From assembly GCA_964019155.1 (NCBI GenBank), contig OZ025245.1, forward strand, positions 5,757,223 to 5,821,222: a stretch of 64,000 bases of DNA. Direction: 5' to 3'. Positions within the stretch are counted from its first letter, which is position 1; every line of letters begins with the position of its first letter. The stretch is from Osedax fenrisi (lineage: Eukaryota; Annelida; Polychaeta; Sabellida; Siboglinidae). The position numbers and the translations under genes are program-made. This document shows positions 53,341 to 64,000 of this stretch, piece by piece. The notes below the pieces were generated by a model. It had not been told where the DNA came from. It did not search any database and saw only the letters and a list, made by a program, of their open reading frames with translations.

Positions 53341-55312
53341 CTCCCAATCATTCATTCTCTCAATTCCTCACTTCCTCAATCCCTCATTTCCTCAATTCCA
53401 CAATTCCACAATTCCACAATTCCCCAATTCCTCAATTCCTCAATTCCACATTCCTCCAATCCTCAATCCCCCCAATAATACAATCCTCCAATTCTTCAAT
53501 CCCATAATTCTCCAATACTCCAATCCCATAATCCTCCAATCCTCCAATTCTCCAATTTTACAATCCTCCAATCCTCCAACCATCCAATTATCCACTCCCA
53601 CAATCCTCAAATCCTCCAATCCCACAATCCTCAAATCCCACAATTCTCCAACCTCCCAATCCACCAATCCCCCATTTACTCCAATCCTCCAATCCCTTAG
53701 TTCCACATCCTACAATCCTCCAATCCTACATTCCCGCAATCCTCCAATTCCGCAATCCCGCAATCTTCCAATCCTACAATCCTTCAATCCCACAATTCTC
53801 CAATCCTCCAATCCCAAAATCCCACAATCATACAATCCCATAACCCTCCAATCCCACATTCTCTCAATCATCCAATTCCACAATCCCATAATCATCCAAT
53901 CCTACAATCCTCTAATCCTCTAATCCTCCAATCCCATTATCCTCCAATCCAACAATTCTCCAATCCTCCAATCCAACAACCCCCCAATCCCCCATTCCTC
54001 GAATACCCCAATCGTCTAACCCCACCAATTTCCCAATCCCTCTACCCCCAATCCACCAATTCTCCATTCCAACAATCCCACAAGTCCATAATCCCTCAAT
54101 CCCACAATCCCACAATCAAACAATACCATAATCCCACAATCCAACAATCCCACAATCCCACAATCCCAAAATCCCACAATCCCACAATCCCACAATACTC
54201 TAATCCCATAATCTCACAATCCTCCTATCCCACAATCCCACAATCCTCCAATCCCACAATCCCACAATCCTCCAATCCTCCAATCCTACAATCCCACAAT
54301 CCTTAAATCTCACAATTCCACAATCCTCCATTCCCATAATCCCACAATCCACCAATCCTCCAATCCCACAATCATCCAATCCCACAATCCCACAATCCTC
54401 AATCCCACAATCCTACAAACCTCCAATCCTCCAATCCTCCAATCCCACAATCCCACAATTCTCCAATCCTACAATCCCATAATCCCCAAAACCACAAGCC
54501 CCAACCCCCCAATAACACAACACCCAATACCAAAACATCCCAATACCCCAATACCACAACCCCCCAATACCACAGTCCCCCAATACCACAACCACTCAAC
54601 CCCCCAATACTGAAATACACCAATCACCCAATACCACAATCACCCAACACCACAATCCCCCAATACCACAATACCCCTATACCACAACCCCTCAGTACCC
54701 CAATAACACAGTCCCCGATACCATAACCCCCAAACCCCAATACCCCAATACCACAATCTCCCAATACCACAATACCATAACCCCCCAATACCACAATACC
54801 CCAATACCACAATACCCCAACCACCCAATACCCTAATCTCCCAATTCACCAATACCCTAATACTACAATTCCACTCTCCCCCAATACCACAACCCCCAAT
54901 ACCACAATAAAACAACCCCCCAATACCACAATCCCCCAATACCACAATACTCCAACCCCCCAATACCCCAATACCATACTCCCCAATACCACAATACCAT
55001 ACTCCCCCAATACCACAATATCCCAACCCCCCAATACCACAACCCCCCAATTCCAAACTCCCCCAATACCGCAACCCCCCAATACCGCAACCCTCTAATA
55101 CCACGCTCCCCCAATACCACACTCCCCCAATACCACAATACCACAATACCCCAATACCCCAACCACAATACCCCAATACCGCAATACCCCAATACCAAAA
55201 TCCCCCATTCCCCCATTCCTCCAACAACCCAACCCCCCAACCACCCAATTCCCCAACCCCCCAATACCCCCAATACAACAATCCCCCTACCCCCCAATAC
55301 CACTAGTATACC
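53341..55312 (-). repeat. 8-bp C-rich minisatellite, right half of second palindrome
   Basis: Mirror of 51,628-53,163 up to 54,876. Paired positions sum to 106,504 throughout (52,389/54,115; 52,119/54,385; 51,881/54,623; 53,147/53,357), so the halves keep register over about 1.5 kb with no net indel. From 54,877 to 55,312 it continues as CCCAATACC/CCACAATACC units that do not match the left end. Pro/Ser/Gln-rich and Gly/Trp/Leu-rich frames (up to 228 codons) are repeat artefacts. Confidence 0.95.
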
Positions 55313-56715
55313 CAGAGAGTCGCATTTAAAAAAACCTGATTACAACATTATTATATACGGTTATTATATGATCGTTATTATAAAAGGAGCGTATTCTCTA
55401 GATTAATTATATATTTGCGATCAATTTTATTTAATTAATCTACAATTATTTACATATTATATCCCTACTTATATAGATATATTAAAAATTAAATCTGCGA
55501 GAGATTATTGGTATATAAATCGTAGTAATATGTTACTTTAATAACTATTAATATAATTAGAATATTAAATTATAAACAGATATAAAATATTTATAAAATA
55601 CTATTACTACTATACCCAGATATTCGCTTTTCAAAAAAAAACTTGATAACCCATAGTGGTGTGTTATTTCATTTAGCAATAACAATAACAGTAATAGTAA
55701 TAGTAATAGTAATAGTAATAGTAATAGTAAATGTAATAGTAATAGTAATACTAATAGTAATACTAATTACATAATATATTATATATATATATATAGTCGT
55801 AATATAACCAGTTGGTGGACAATGCAAAATATAATCATTTGGTAACCATTTTTTATAAGATAGCCATGAAGGTGAAAATTTACATACTAATTAATTATGA
55901 TATACTCTTTGAATATATCTAATTATTTTTTCAAAATAATGAATAATAAAATATATATAAAAATATTGTCTACCAAATAAAAATTATGTATAAGCTAACT
56001 CTTTTGTTGACAATATTAAGGTATGCATAACATAATTATTTTGTGGACAATCTGAATTTTAAAGGTTTCGCTCCAACTTTATTATTTTCTGATATTTATG
56101 TTCTATAATTAATGACAAATGTCATGACCTTTTTATATTTATACATATTAAATTAAATTCGTATATTCAATATAATATTGGATAATTTAAACTATTTTAC
56201 CTTTTCTATCAATCACGAACATATTATATATGGTTAGTTATATTTAAAAATAACTATATATTATTTATATCATATAATATCTTCATTATATAAAATAAAT
56301 ATGTCTTTTATTTTTATATTATGTTTATATAAGAATTTTTCGGATAATTTAAAAAGCACATGTCACATTTTAATAATTATATTATAATTATTATATCATA
56401 ATAAATTATTATTAAATAATATGTAAGCATAATTATAATATATATTAGATAAATTACTTAGATATAAAAACGGGCTCTATTATAGAATCTATACGAACTA
56501 ATGTAAATTTTATTTCAAAATAAAAATATGAAATTTTAATTATGAAAATGTATCATATAGTTGGTATTATGATAGCATAAGTTAACTTTAATTATCAAGT
56601 ATCAATAGATTATTATATTCTTGTGTTTATTTATTAAAATATACATTTTAACATGCATTTTATATTAAAATGAAACTATTGAAATAAGTATAATTATTGA
56701 TCAATATTATTAATT
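55313..56715. other. AT-rich DNA with a small microsatellite; no gene seen
   Basis: A (GTAATA)n run occupies about 55,688-55,765. Around 55,303 and 55,604 a similar sequence, CTA(G/C)TATACCCAGA then TCGC and an A-run, occurs twice about 300 bp apart. (TA)n at 55,779-55,795. The rest is AT-rich without coding signal. Confidence 0.6.
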
Positions 56716-56723
56716 GAATATAT

Positions 56724-57116
56724 GGATTATGGTCAAAAGCTTCGCGTATTAAACGCCCGCAAACTTGTTTATTCGAATTAGTGGTTCTACAATAGCTTAT
56801 GATTGGTCATTATAATTAGCGTATGTTTATTTATAGACTATCATACATGCAACGGCTTATAATTACCATATATTTATATATGTGTGTTTTATAAGCTCAC
56901 TCGGGATGTAATCATTTACAGTAATGCAGCTAAAAAAACCTAAACAATATTAAAATTAACCCAACCAAATCAAACCAAACAAGTGAAAATAACTAAAACT
57001 ATAAATATTAATGTTTCAACAAACAATCATACGCTATTGTAAATTCAGTAATTCGAATAAACAATTTTGCGGGCGTTCAAATCGCGCATCAATCGCGAAG
57101 CTTTTGACCAGGTACC
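56724..57116 (+). mobile_element. hAT-like MITE, 393 bp, 8-bp TSD (copy 1)
   Basis: Flanked by a perfect 8-bp duplication GAATATAT (56,716-56,723 and 57,117-57,124). Ends GGATTATGGTCAAAAGCTTC and GAAGCTTTTGACCAGGTACC: the outer 7 bases differ between the ends, but the next ~45 bp are inverted repeats. The interior is AT-rich with no transposase. The 8-bp duplication fits the hAT superfamily, although P and Merlin elements can also give 8 bp, so the superfamily is an inference. Confidence 0.92.
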
Positions 57117-57124
57117 GAATATAT

Positions 57125-57657
57125 ATATATATATATATATTCAGGCCGCCGATATAATTAAGAGTTCAATTTGGGCGGTCTTACTAATATATAAGAGCCG
57201 CCCAATTAATAAATATATGTCACTAAAGTAAATATGTTACGCTTGATTTCACACGCTAAAATATTCCATACGAGTAACATACATAAACTGCTTTTGTGTA
57301 TTATATCATATTAAACAAATCCACAAATATATCTTATAATTATATGTATAATAATATAATCCATATATATATATATCTATAGTTATCCGTTATAGTAATT
57401 GTACAATTAAATATTTGTTAATAAATTTGATTTTTTATTATATTTTAATTTATTTAACTATTAGAAATCATTCGATTATTATTCGAATATGTTACGTACA
57501 CATGAGATCGATATAGTTTTAGAATGTCTGTTTAATTTCAAGTAGAACCAATATATTATATATGTATAATATAATCCATCAATATGTTATCCATTATAGT
57601 ACCTTATAATTTCTAATAGTACAAATTGAAATTTAATAAAAAATAAAATATTTAATT
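57125..57657. repeat. Relic of the 204-bp repeat and half of a local inverted repeat
   Basis: 57,350-57,600 is a diverged, single-copy relative of the 204-bp units (TCGAATATGTTACG, AGTTTTAGAATGTCTGTTTA, CAAGTAGAACC). 57,145-57,330, with GGGCGG and CGCTAAAATATTCCATA, is inverted at 58,125-58,255. Together they make a small nested inverted repeat around the second MITE. Confidence 0.75.
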
Positions 57658-57665
57658 GTACAGTT

Positions 57666-58064
57666 GGTACCTGGTCAAAAGCTTCGCGATTGATGCGCAA
57701 TTTGAATGCCCGCAAAATTGTTTATTCGAATTAGTGAATTTACAATAGCGTATGAATCATACGCCGTATGATTGTTTGTACAAACATTAATATTTTTAGT
57801 TTTAGTTATTTTCACTTGTTTGGTTTGGTTTTGTTGGGTTTATTTTTAATATTGCTAGGTTTTTTTAGCTGCATTACATCCCGAGTGAGCCTATAAAACA
57901 CACACACATGTTAATGATAAGCCGTTGCATGTATGATAGTCTATAAATAGACATACGCTAATTATAATGGCCAATCATAAGCTATTGTAAATTCACTAAT
58001 TCACATAAACAATTTTGCGGGCATTCAAATTGCTCATCAATCGCGAAGCTTTTGACCATAATCC
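57666..58064 (-). mobile_element. hAT-like MITE, 399 bp, 8-bp TSD (copy 2, opposite orientation)
   Basis: Flanked by GTACAGTT on both sides (57,658-57,665 and 58,065-58,072). Ends GGTACCTGGTCAAAAGCTTC and GAAGCTTTTGACCATAATCC: the same two termini as copy 1, exchanged, so it lies in inverse orientation. It inserted in a relic of the 204-bp repeat (TGTACAGTTACTAT is part of that unit). Confidence 0.92.
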
Positions 58065-58072
58065 GTACAGTT

Positions 58073-58848
58073 ACTATTAATATTATTATACATGTATAAT
58101 ATATATGTATATAATTATAATATATATTTGTGTTAATATGATAATACACATAAACAACGTATGTATGTTACTCATATGGAATATTTTAGCGTGTGAAAGC
58201 GTAACATATATTTACATCGATGGGCGGCTCTTAAATATATCGGTGGTCTGCTTCTCCTGTATCCATATATATTATATGATTATTATAATACCATATCATA
58301 TTAAATATTGGTAACAATATAATAGTTATACATTATGAAAAATATACAATCAGCATTAGTTAATATAGAAATAAAAATAATTTAATAAATATAGTTTTAA
58401 ATAAAATTGCCGTTTGTCCGTTCTAACCAAACAGGGTAGTTTATTTGTAATCTTCGGCGAAAACCATTTTAACATACTTATGTATATTTATAATATGATA
58501 TTATAATTCATATATTTATTAATATTATAGTAATAAATTATTAATATTTTAAAGTATTAAATAATACTATAATTACTTAATATACTATATTTATTGCTTA
58601 TAGAAAACTGAAAATTCCAATTATGAAATAACTGCTATACTAATACCGTACACAAAAATATTAATACTACTACTTTAATCCCATGAATACTTTTTTAATA
58701 TTCTAATCTAAATATTCAAATTGTTTACATCACTACATAATATATATGATGTTAAACACTATTATATAATACATATATATGTAATATTTAAATAATAATT
58801 CACTGATAATGCATATTGTATAATTATTTTACATTTGTACGGTATTAT
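58073..58848. other. Inverted partner segment and AT-rich DNA
   Basis: 58,125-58,255 is the degraded inverted copy of 57,145-57,330 (GAATATTTTAGCGTGTGAAA, GGGCGGCTCTTA). The rest to 58,848 is AT-rich with one less AT-rich patch (GCCGTTTGTCCGTTCTAACC, 58,408). No gene seen. Confidence 0.65.
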
Positions 58849-59286
58849 CAAAGATTTTCCGAAGGAAAGATATAACACTTACGCGAAATCGTGTAATTCG
58901 AATTTGTATACAAAATACCCCAGTGCCACCTAGGAACTATGTGTTGTTTATAATGTAAATTCGTATTTAACTATACACTTTTAAAATGTTAAATAATATG
59001 CTTTAAATTAATATTTATATGATGAAAACTAAGTGTTCATTACTAATATATAACAAACAAATATGATATGTATGTTTTAAATACTATAAGTATATATTTA
59101 GTGAGTAAAAGCTAATTTATATTGTATGTAATTTAATAGAGCAATGAAAACATTGTTGTATGCAAACAGAGCCGAACCTAAATCTATTTCAGTGATTTCG
59201 ATACTACTGCTAGCAGCGGTTGGGGATATTACTAAATTACGTTGCATGCATAGGGAGTATTATATCTTTGCTTCGCAAAATCTTTG
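58849..59286 (+). mobile_element. CAAAG-TIR non-autonomous DNA element, 438 bp
   Basis: An independent insertion outside the palindrome, with the same ~31-bp TIRs and a 7-bp target duplication, GTATTAT (58,842-58,848 and 59,287-59,293). It carries the same internal ~45-codon frame beginning MKTLLYANRAE, which runs out of the element; I treat that frame as incidental. Confidence 0.94.
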
Positions 59287-59293
59287 GTATTAT

Positions 59294-59874
59294 TATCTCG
59301 CAGTTTATATTAATACTGTATTGGTATTTAGTAGTTTATAATTCCACATTTACAATTACATATGTATTCTTTATCATTTGTAAATTTCTTCTTAATTATA
59401 TCTGTTAATTTCACTGTTTAGAGTAGTATAACGCTAAAATTAAAACTTATAAATATCGTAATATATATATTTAATCTATAATATCATATATAATTAACTT
59501 TATGATAATAATCTTTTAGAATCAAGTGCAAAACAGAACAGGAGTTATCGAATGGTTTTTATTTAATTATATAATCAATGATATGTGTAATATAATAAAA
59601 AATAATTAGTTAAATAATAGAATACCAATAATATCGTGTTAAGTAATTTTGTGGCGAATGATCTCGTGTGAAATGATAATATATATAAATAATTATTTAT
59701 AAATAGTAGAATTTAAACTACACACGAAATCACCAATCCGTATAATATCATTCCCCATGAAATCACTTCGCACGAGAACACTGGTTACCAAATAATAATA
59801 TATAATTAATAAACTAATTGTATATAATTATTTAACATCCAATATTCAAATTTTAGATAATAACATTTTTCATA
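59294..59874. other. AT-rich DNA with weak inverted patches
   Basis: Around 59,655-59,785, ATGATCTCGTGTGAAATGA and TTTCGTGTG-complement patches (CACACGAAATCA, TCGCACGAGAACAC) suggest a decayed TIR element, but no target duplication or clear ends were found. Nothing else recognised. Confidence 0.4.
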
Positions 59875-59881
59875 TTAATAT

Positions 59882-60304
59882 CAAAGATTTTTCTAATGAA
59901 AGATAGAACACTCAATCGTGTAATTAAATTTTGTATACAAAAACCAACATCACCACATATATAGGTCATTTTTTGGAACTATGTGTTGTTTATAATATAA
60001 ATTTGTATCAAACTATGCACTTTTAAAATGAAAAATAATATGCTTTTAATTATTATTTTATTAAGTGTTTATTGCTAATATATAGAACTAGGATATGTTG
60101 GTTTTAAATCCTATAAATATCTATGTGGCAAGTAAAAGCTAATTTATATTGCAAGTCATTTAATAAGAGTAATGAAAACATTGTAGTATGCAAATTGCGG
60201 CAAATCTAAATCGATTTCGATACTGCTGCTAGAAGCGGGATGTATGAATACTAATCATGTTGCGTAGGTAGCGAGTGTTATATCTTTGATTCGCCAAATC
60301 TTTG
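59882..60304 (+). mobile_element. CAAAG-TIR element, older diverged copy, 423 bp
   Basis: A degraded family member: ends CAAAGATTTTTCTAATGAAA and TTTGATTCGCCAAATCTTTG, flanked by a perfect 7-bp duplication TTAATAT (59,875-59,881 and 60,305-60,311). The interior is recognisably the same but with many substitutions and no open frame. Confidence 0.9.
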
Positions 60305-60621
60305 TTAATATCTTTTAAATTATATTATATTTTAGACATGTCAATAATATTTATTTATTAACATTTTGTAATTGAAAATAATAATATTTTAATTAATAAT
60401 TATTTACATGGTATTTATGTTATTGGTATTGGTGTATTTTTGTATTATTATAAATTTATTAATTTATTTTCAATAATTTAATATTACTTTATTTATTTTG
60501 TAATCAGTAGTATCCAATACATATTTTTATGTACAAACATGTACATACAAATATTAAATATGTTTAATAATATGGAATATAATATATAAGATAAAAATAT
60601 ATAATTAATTGCAGGTGATGA

Positions 60622-60976
60622 ATAATTACATTTAAGAAAAGTCTTTTTGGAGTCAAAACAAAAGTGATGTTGGAATATAATACAAATTTGATTGCTGCCG
60701 GTATTCAAGGCATACTAATTGAACATGTAGGATAGCAAACTTATGCAATGGTTTGTATTTTAAATTATATAAATTACCTATTTAATCAATTAAATTAATA
60801 CAGAATGTTGTAAATTTATTTTAAGAATTTTTATAATCAAATTAAAGAGAAATTACTCTAAAGCTATGCCAGTTAAATCACTAAAGATCATGAAGATCCA
60901 GAATTCAATAATATTATAACTAAAATCCATGATGGTCAAGACATTATTAAAAAAGATCCTTTATTTAAACATGTTA
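60622..60976 (+). pseudogene. Decayed two-exon coding-like segment
   Basis: The first stretch (60,622-60,750) reads ITFKKSLFGVKTKVMLEY and on to IAAGIQGILIEHVG, then a TAG and QTYAM. A plausible phase-0 intron (60,751-60,825, GTTTGT…TTTTAAG) joins a second stretch beginning NFYNQIKEKLL, with two TAA stops, then ITKDHEDPEFNNIITKIHDG and onward to about 60,976. The composition is protein-like and unlike neighbouring frames, with three in-frame stops and no start. I do not recognise the family. It could be one gene with the segment at 62,798-63,193, split by the TIR element at 62,110; that link is speculative. Confidence 0.4.
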
Positions 60977-61384
60977 GTAATTCATTATTAGTATTTATAT
61001 AAAATAAAAGTTTATTTATATATTTGTTTTAAATATATGTATATTCATTATTTGTTATTAAAATATCATATTCAATTATATATCTAATCAAATGTATTAT
61101 TCTATTTATTATTCTGTATTATTTCTTTATTAATTTTATTTAATATATATTCATTATTTTTTATTATAATAATATATAATCTTTATAGAATTGATTTAGG
61201 AAATTTATTATTAAAGCTTGATTTATCAAATAATATATTTTGATATATAAAAGTAATGATCAGGATTCTATTCTAGAAATCGACTATATGATAAAGTTTG
61301 TAACATTTATATATTATCGATTTCAAAATATCAAATTAATGATTAATATTTATAAAATTTTGCTTTGATTAAAAATTGTTCAAT

Positions 61385-61567
61385 TTATTTAATATCTATT
61401 AAAAAATTCAAATTTATATACATATGATATTCAAATCGCCATATGACATATTCCATGTAACCTGTAACATTTAATTGTTGATATCCTATCTCATTTCTAC
61501 ACCAACTATTACCTACCTCACTTAATCTCCGTTCACAATCTATAAGCCTCCATTCCAGTAATTGCAT
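61385..61567 (-). pseudogene. Unrecognised coding-like segment, minus strand
   Basis: A 60-codon minus-strand frame starting MQLLEWRLIDCERRLSEV with balanced composition (Arg, Glu, Cys, Trp), unlike the Ile/Tyr/Asn-rich chance frames nearby. It contains possible splice signals (GAGGTAGGTAAT and AAATGTTACAGGTT), so it may comprise two short exons around a ~53-bp intron. Function unknown. Confidence 0.3.
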
Positions 61568-61879
61568 GTATTTGTATTTGATTTTCGTATTTGATAAAAA
61601 CTATATATATGAATTTAATTTATATTTTATGTATAAGTGTTATAAATTATAACTTATTATATCCCAAGCAACCAGTATATTGTTTACAGTTTTTTATCAT
61701 ATCGATTTTCTTTAGATATCAAATAAATTTTAATTAATAGATTTCAATTAATTATTATGCAATCTGGTATAGAGATAGGGATTATTATTTTATGATTTAA
61801 TATTTAATGTGTTAATATTTGTATTTATATTTGATTCTTTAAGAAAAATGTGTATAATATATTAATTTAATTAACTCAC

Positions 61880-62045
61880 TCTTCGGCTTTCCCAATCCAC
61901 TCCTCGCTATCTACATTATACTTCTTCAATTTTATCCATGATAAATCTTGCTCCTACAGGATTTTATATACCTATTATTTTAATTATTTAAACAAATAAT
62001 CTTCCCTTACCGTATACACCCACCTATCTACATTGCTTTAATTAA
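61880..62045 (-). pseudogene. Two short exon-like segments around a 57-bp intron, minus strand
   Basis: On the minus strand a segment ending in SNVDRWVYT (62,037 down to 62,011) is followed by GTAAGG…CCTGTAG (62,010-61,954, 57 bp) and then EQDLSWIKLKKYNVDSEEW and IGKAE (61,953-61,880), which ends at a consensus donor GTGAGT. Phase is consistent across the intron and the second exon is fully open. The first exon has a TAA a few codons upstream, so the gene is broken or the exon starts there. Family not recognised; 61,385-61,567 may belong to it. Confidence 0.38.
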
Positions 62046-62109
62046 CCTATAAATCTGATATATTCAATATATATCAATCACTAACCATGTAATATCTTTA
62101 TATATATAC

Positions 62110-62540
62110 CAACGATTTTCCAAAGGAAAGATATAACACTTACGCGAAATCGTGTAATTCGAATTTGTATACAAAATACCCCAGTGCCACTTATAGCGGG
62201 TTACTTTTAGGAACTATGTGTTGTTTATACAATTTTAAAATGTTAAATAATATGCTTTAAATTAATATTTATATGATGAAAACTAAGTGTTCATTACTAA
62301 CATATAACAAACAAATATGATATGTATGTTTTAAATTCTATAAGTATATATTTAGTAAGTAAAAGCTAATTTATATTGCATGTAATTTAATAGAACAATG
62401 AAAACATTGTTGTATGCAAATAGAGCCGAACATAAATCTATTTCAGTGATTTCGATACTACTGCTAGCAGCAGCAGGGGATATTACTAAATTACGTTGCA
62501 TGCATAGGGAGTGTTATATCTTTGCTTCGCAAAATTTTTG
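62110..62540 (+). mobile_element. CAAAG-TIR element, 431 bp
   Basis: Third copy outside the palindrome, with slightly altered ends (CAACGATTTTCCAAAGGAAA … CGCAAAATTTTTG) and a 7-bp target duplication TATATAC on both sides. It inserted between exon-like segments at 61.9-62.1 and 62.8 kb. Confidence 0.92.
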
Positions 62541-62797
62541 TATATACTCTATATTTTATTTTATTTACTTACAATTTCTACTACATACTTTATATATCTA
62601 TTTAAAGTCTACAATTTCTATTACGTAATCCAATTTCATGTATTTTATTTTTAATATCAGTAAATTATAATAAATATAATTAATTTCATATTCAATGGAT
62701 TATTTTTTATATTTATTTTTTAAATAACTTTTGCTCAAATACTTTAGTGAATATATTATATGAATTCAATTGAATTTAATTTATTTATTTGCTACAG

Positions 62798-63193
62798 TTA
62801 TTGACTACACCGGCTACGTTATTGACTTTGAAATTATGTGGAGATTATTGTGTTTACAAGAAAGCAAAATATGAAGGTTCAAGTTAAAAGTTTTCATAAT
62901 ATGATTTAGTCTCGATGTTCAAAGGTATAAAAGTTGAATTAATTTGTATTATATTTTATTAATTATATTTTAATATTCTAGAACAATTTGCTGTAACAAT
63001 GGCAGTATGAACATTTAACTTTGGAATGCAGGCCTATTTAGCTGCATTTGATGGGTTGCTAGGATATTCATTATAATCGGTTGCAGAATATGCAGTACAA
63101 CAAGACAGATTACGATGCTTGGATGCTACAAAGGTGAAGAAGAAGATGAAACATCAAGACAATTCATATGCTGCAGGATGTGCAAACATATAA
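62798..63193 (+). pseudogene. Decayed two-exon gene remnant, plus strand
   Basis: After an acceptor-like TTTATTTGCTACAG, exon 1 (62,798-62,924) reads LLTTPATLLTLKLCGDYCVY, KKAKYEGSS, stop, KFS, stop, YDLVSMFK. A 57-bp intron (62,925-62,981, GTATAA…ATTCTAG) splits a codon in phase 1. Exon 2 (62,982-63,193) reads EQFAVTMAV, TGA, TFNFGMQAYLAAFDGLLGYS, L, TAA, SVAEYAVQQDRLRCLDATKV and KKKMKHQDNSYAAGCANI before TAA. Four in-frame stops make it a pseudogene; the composition and the phase-consistent intron argue that it was once real. A second frame in exon 1 (VIDYTGYVIDFEIMW) is also open, so that exon's frame is less certain. Family unknown. Confidence 0.45.
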
Positions 63194-64000
63194 TTAAAAT
63201 AAATTGTATATGTATAATTATATTTTTAATATCATTTATAAATATAATATATACATTAGTAACTATATATAGTGTAAAAATTAATTTTTAAAAAACTTTA
63301 AACTTGATTTAGTCAGAATAATTATTTTGTATATCTCATTAACTACATATTGAATATTTTTTCTTTAAATTTCACAATAATAATAAATGAACAGTATAAA
63401 TTATTATTTCTATATATATGTAGTAAATTAGTGATACATTTTTATATTATTTGTTAATCATTATTTAAAATAAATATTTATAATAAGATTGTTAAATAAT
63501 TATTACAAAAACTTTAATATTATAAGTGGATACATTTTGAAAAGATGTTATTTTACATGTAACTAATGAATAGTACCTTTAAACACATATCAATAAACAT
63601 TTTCTATATAGTATTACTTATTGAAATATATAAGTTTATTAATTTAAATAAAATATATACATGTTGAAAATGAGAAAAATATGTATATTCCACAAATATT
63701 TAAAAGTAGCATTGTATAAAATATGGTCTTGTATAGTGTTACGAAATATTATTAAAAAATAAATTGAATCTGTATGCAGATTTAGTGAGAATTTAATACA
63801 AAATAAATAATTAATTGATCATCAAAACATTGTTAACCTGAAATGAAAATGGTTTTATATTAGTTTATTACACATAAAGTAAGAACACAGTTGTTTTCGA
63901 AACAAGATATATATAATATTAATTAATTAATAAATAATTATAATTGAAGAAAATCAGATTCATTTTATAAGTACGAATTGTGAAGATTTATGGAAATATA
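63194..64000. other. AT-rich DNA, nothing recognised
   Basis: No ORF of length, tandem repeat or element end seen to the edge of the window. Confidence 0.6.

Noticed and set aside
51180..55303. Many overlapping Trp/Gly/Leu-rich and Pro/Ser/Gln-rich ORFs, up to 228 codons
   Set aside because: All frames of an 8-bp repeat without stop codons are open; the residues follow the 24-bp period and mirror each other across the palindrome.
59144..59341. ORF starting MKTLLYANRAE as a gene (also 62,398-62,628)
   Set aside because: It lies in a TIR element, crosses its end into unrelated flank, and is broken in the older copy at 59,882-60,304.
60622..63193. Alternative genetic code (TAA/TAG read as Gln)
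   Set aside because: Several stops would read well as Gln, but a TGA also interrupts, transition-type decay is seen in the retroelement relics, and the animal-type elements make a ciliate-like code unlikely.

Overview
The window looks like heterochromatic, repeat-built DNA from an AT-rich animal genome, probably an insect or other arthropod. The evidence is decayed Ty3/gypsy and jockey-like LINE fragments, several families of short terminal-inverted-repeat elements with clean target-site duplications, candidate introns of about 57-75 bp, and no bacterial operon, rRNA or tRNA. The species cannot be named from sequence alone. I see no intact protein-coding gene.

Layout: (1) 1-5,260 is a satellite built on a 14-bp perfect dyad, with an ~0.8-kb higher-order period. 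(2) 5,261-6,123 is non-repetitive flank. (3) 6,124-50,711 is one giant inverted repeat: left arm 6,124-26,818, spacer 26,819-28,022, right arm 28,023-50,711. The arms look nearly identical by eye and carry the same nested relics in mirror order. Going inward these are a 31-bp minisatellite, a gypsy relic with a TTAGGGTAC tandem array, LINE scraps, a ~1.5-kb blockwise triplet tract, ~1.85-kb tandem repeats with a Kozak-like micro-ORF, a LINE reverse transcriptase, a 189-bp tandem array interrupted by a TIR element, foldback-like repeat 'A', a 204-bp tandem array, and a GCAGCATAATA TIR element. The arms differ in copy number and in a few private segments. (4) 51,140-55,310 is an 8-bp-unit, G-rich/C-rich minisatellite that forms its own palindrome (51,628-53,163 against 53,341-54,876, indel-free register). 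(5) 55,311-64,000 is AT-rich DNA holding two 8-bp-TSD elements in opposite orientation, three more copies of the 7-bp-TSD element, and decayed exon-like segments on both strands (60.6-63.2 kb).

The pieces do not form a pathway. What they share is inverted symmetry at every scale, from a 14-bp dyad through TIR elements and nested foldbacks to a kilobase palindrome and a ~44-kb palindrome. The TIR element present at the same site in both arms shows that it inserted before the inverted duplication. The most novel items are the giant palindrome with a TIR element at each inner edge and a diverged third copy in the spacer, the minisatellite palindrome, the 7-bp-TSD element family, and the conserved micro-ORF repeat.
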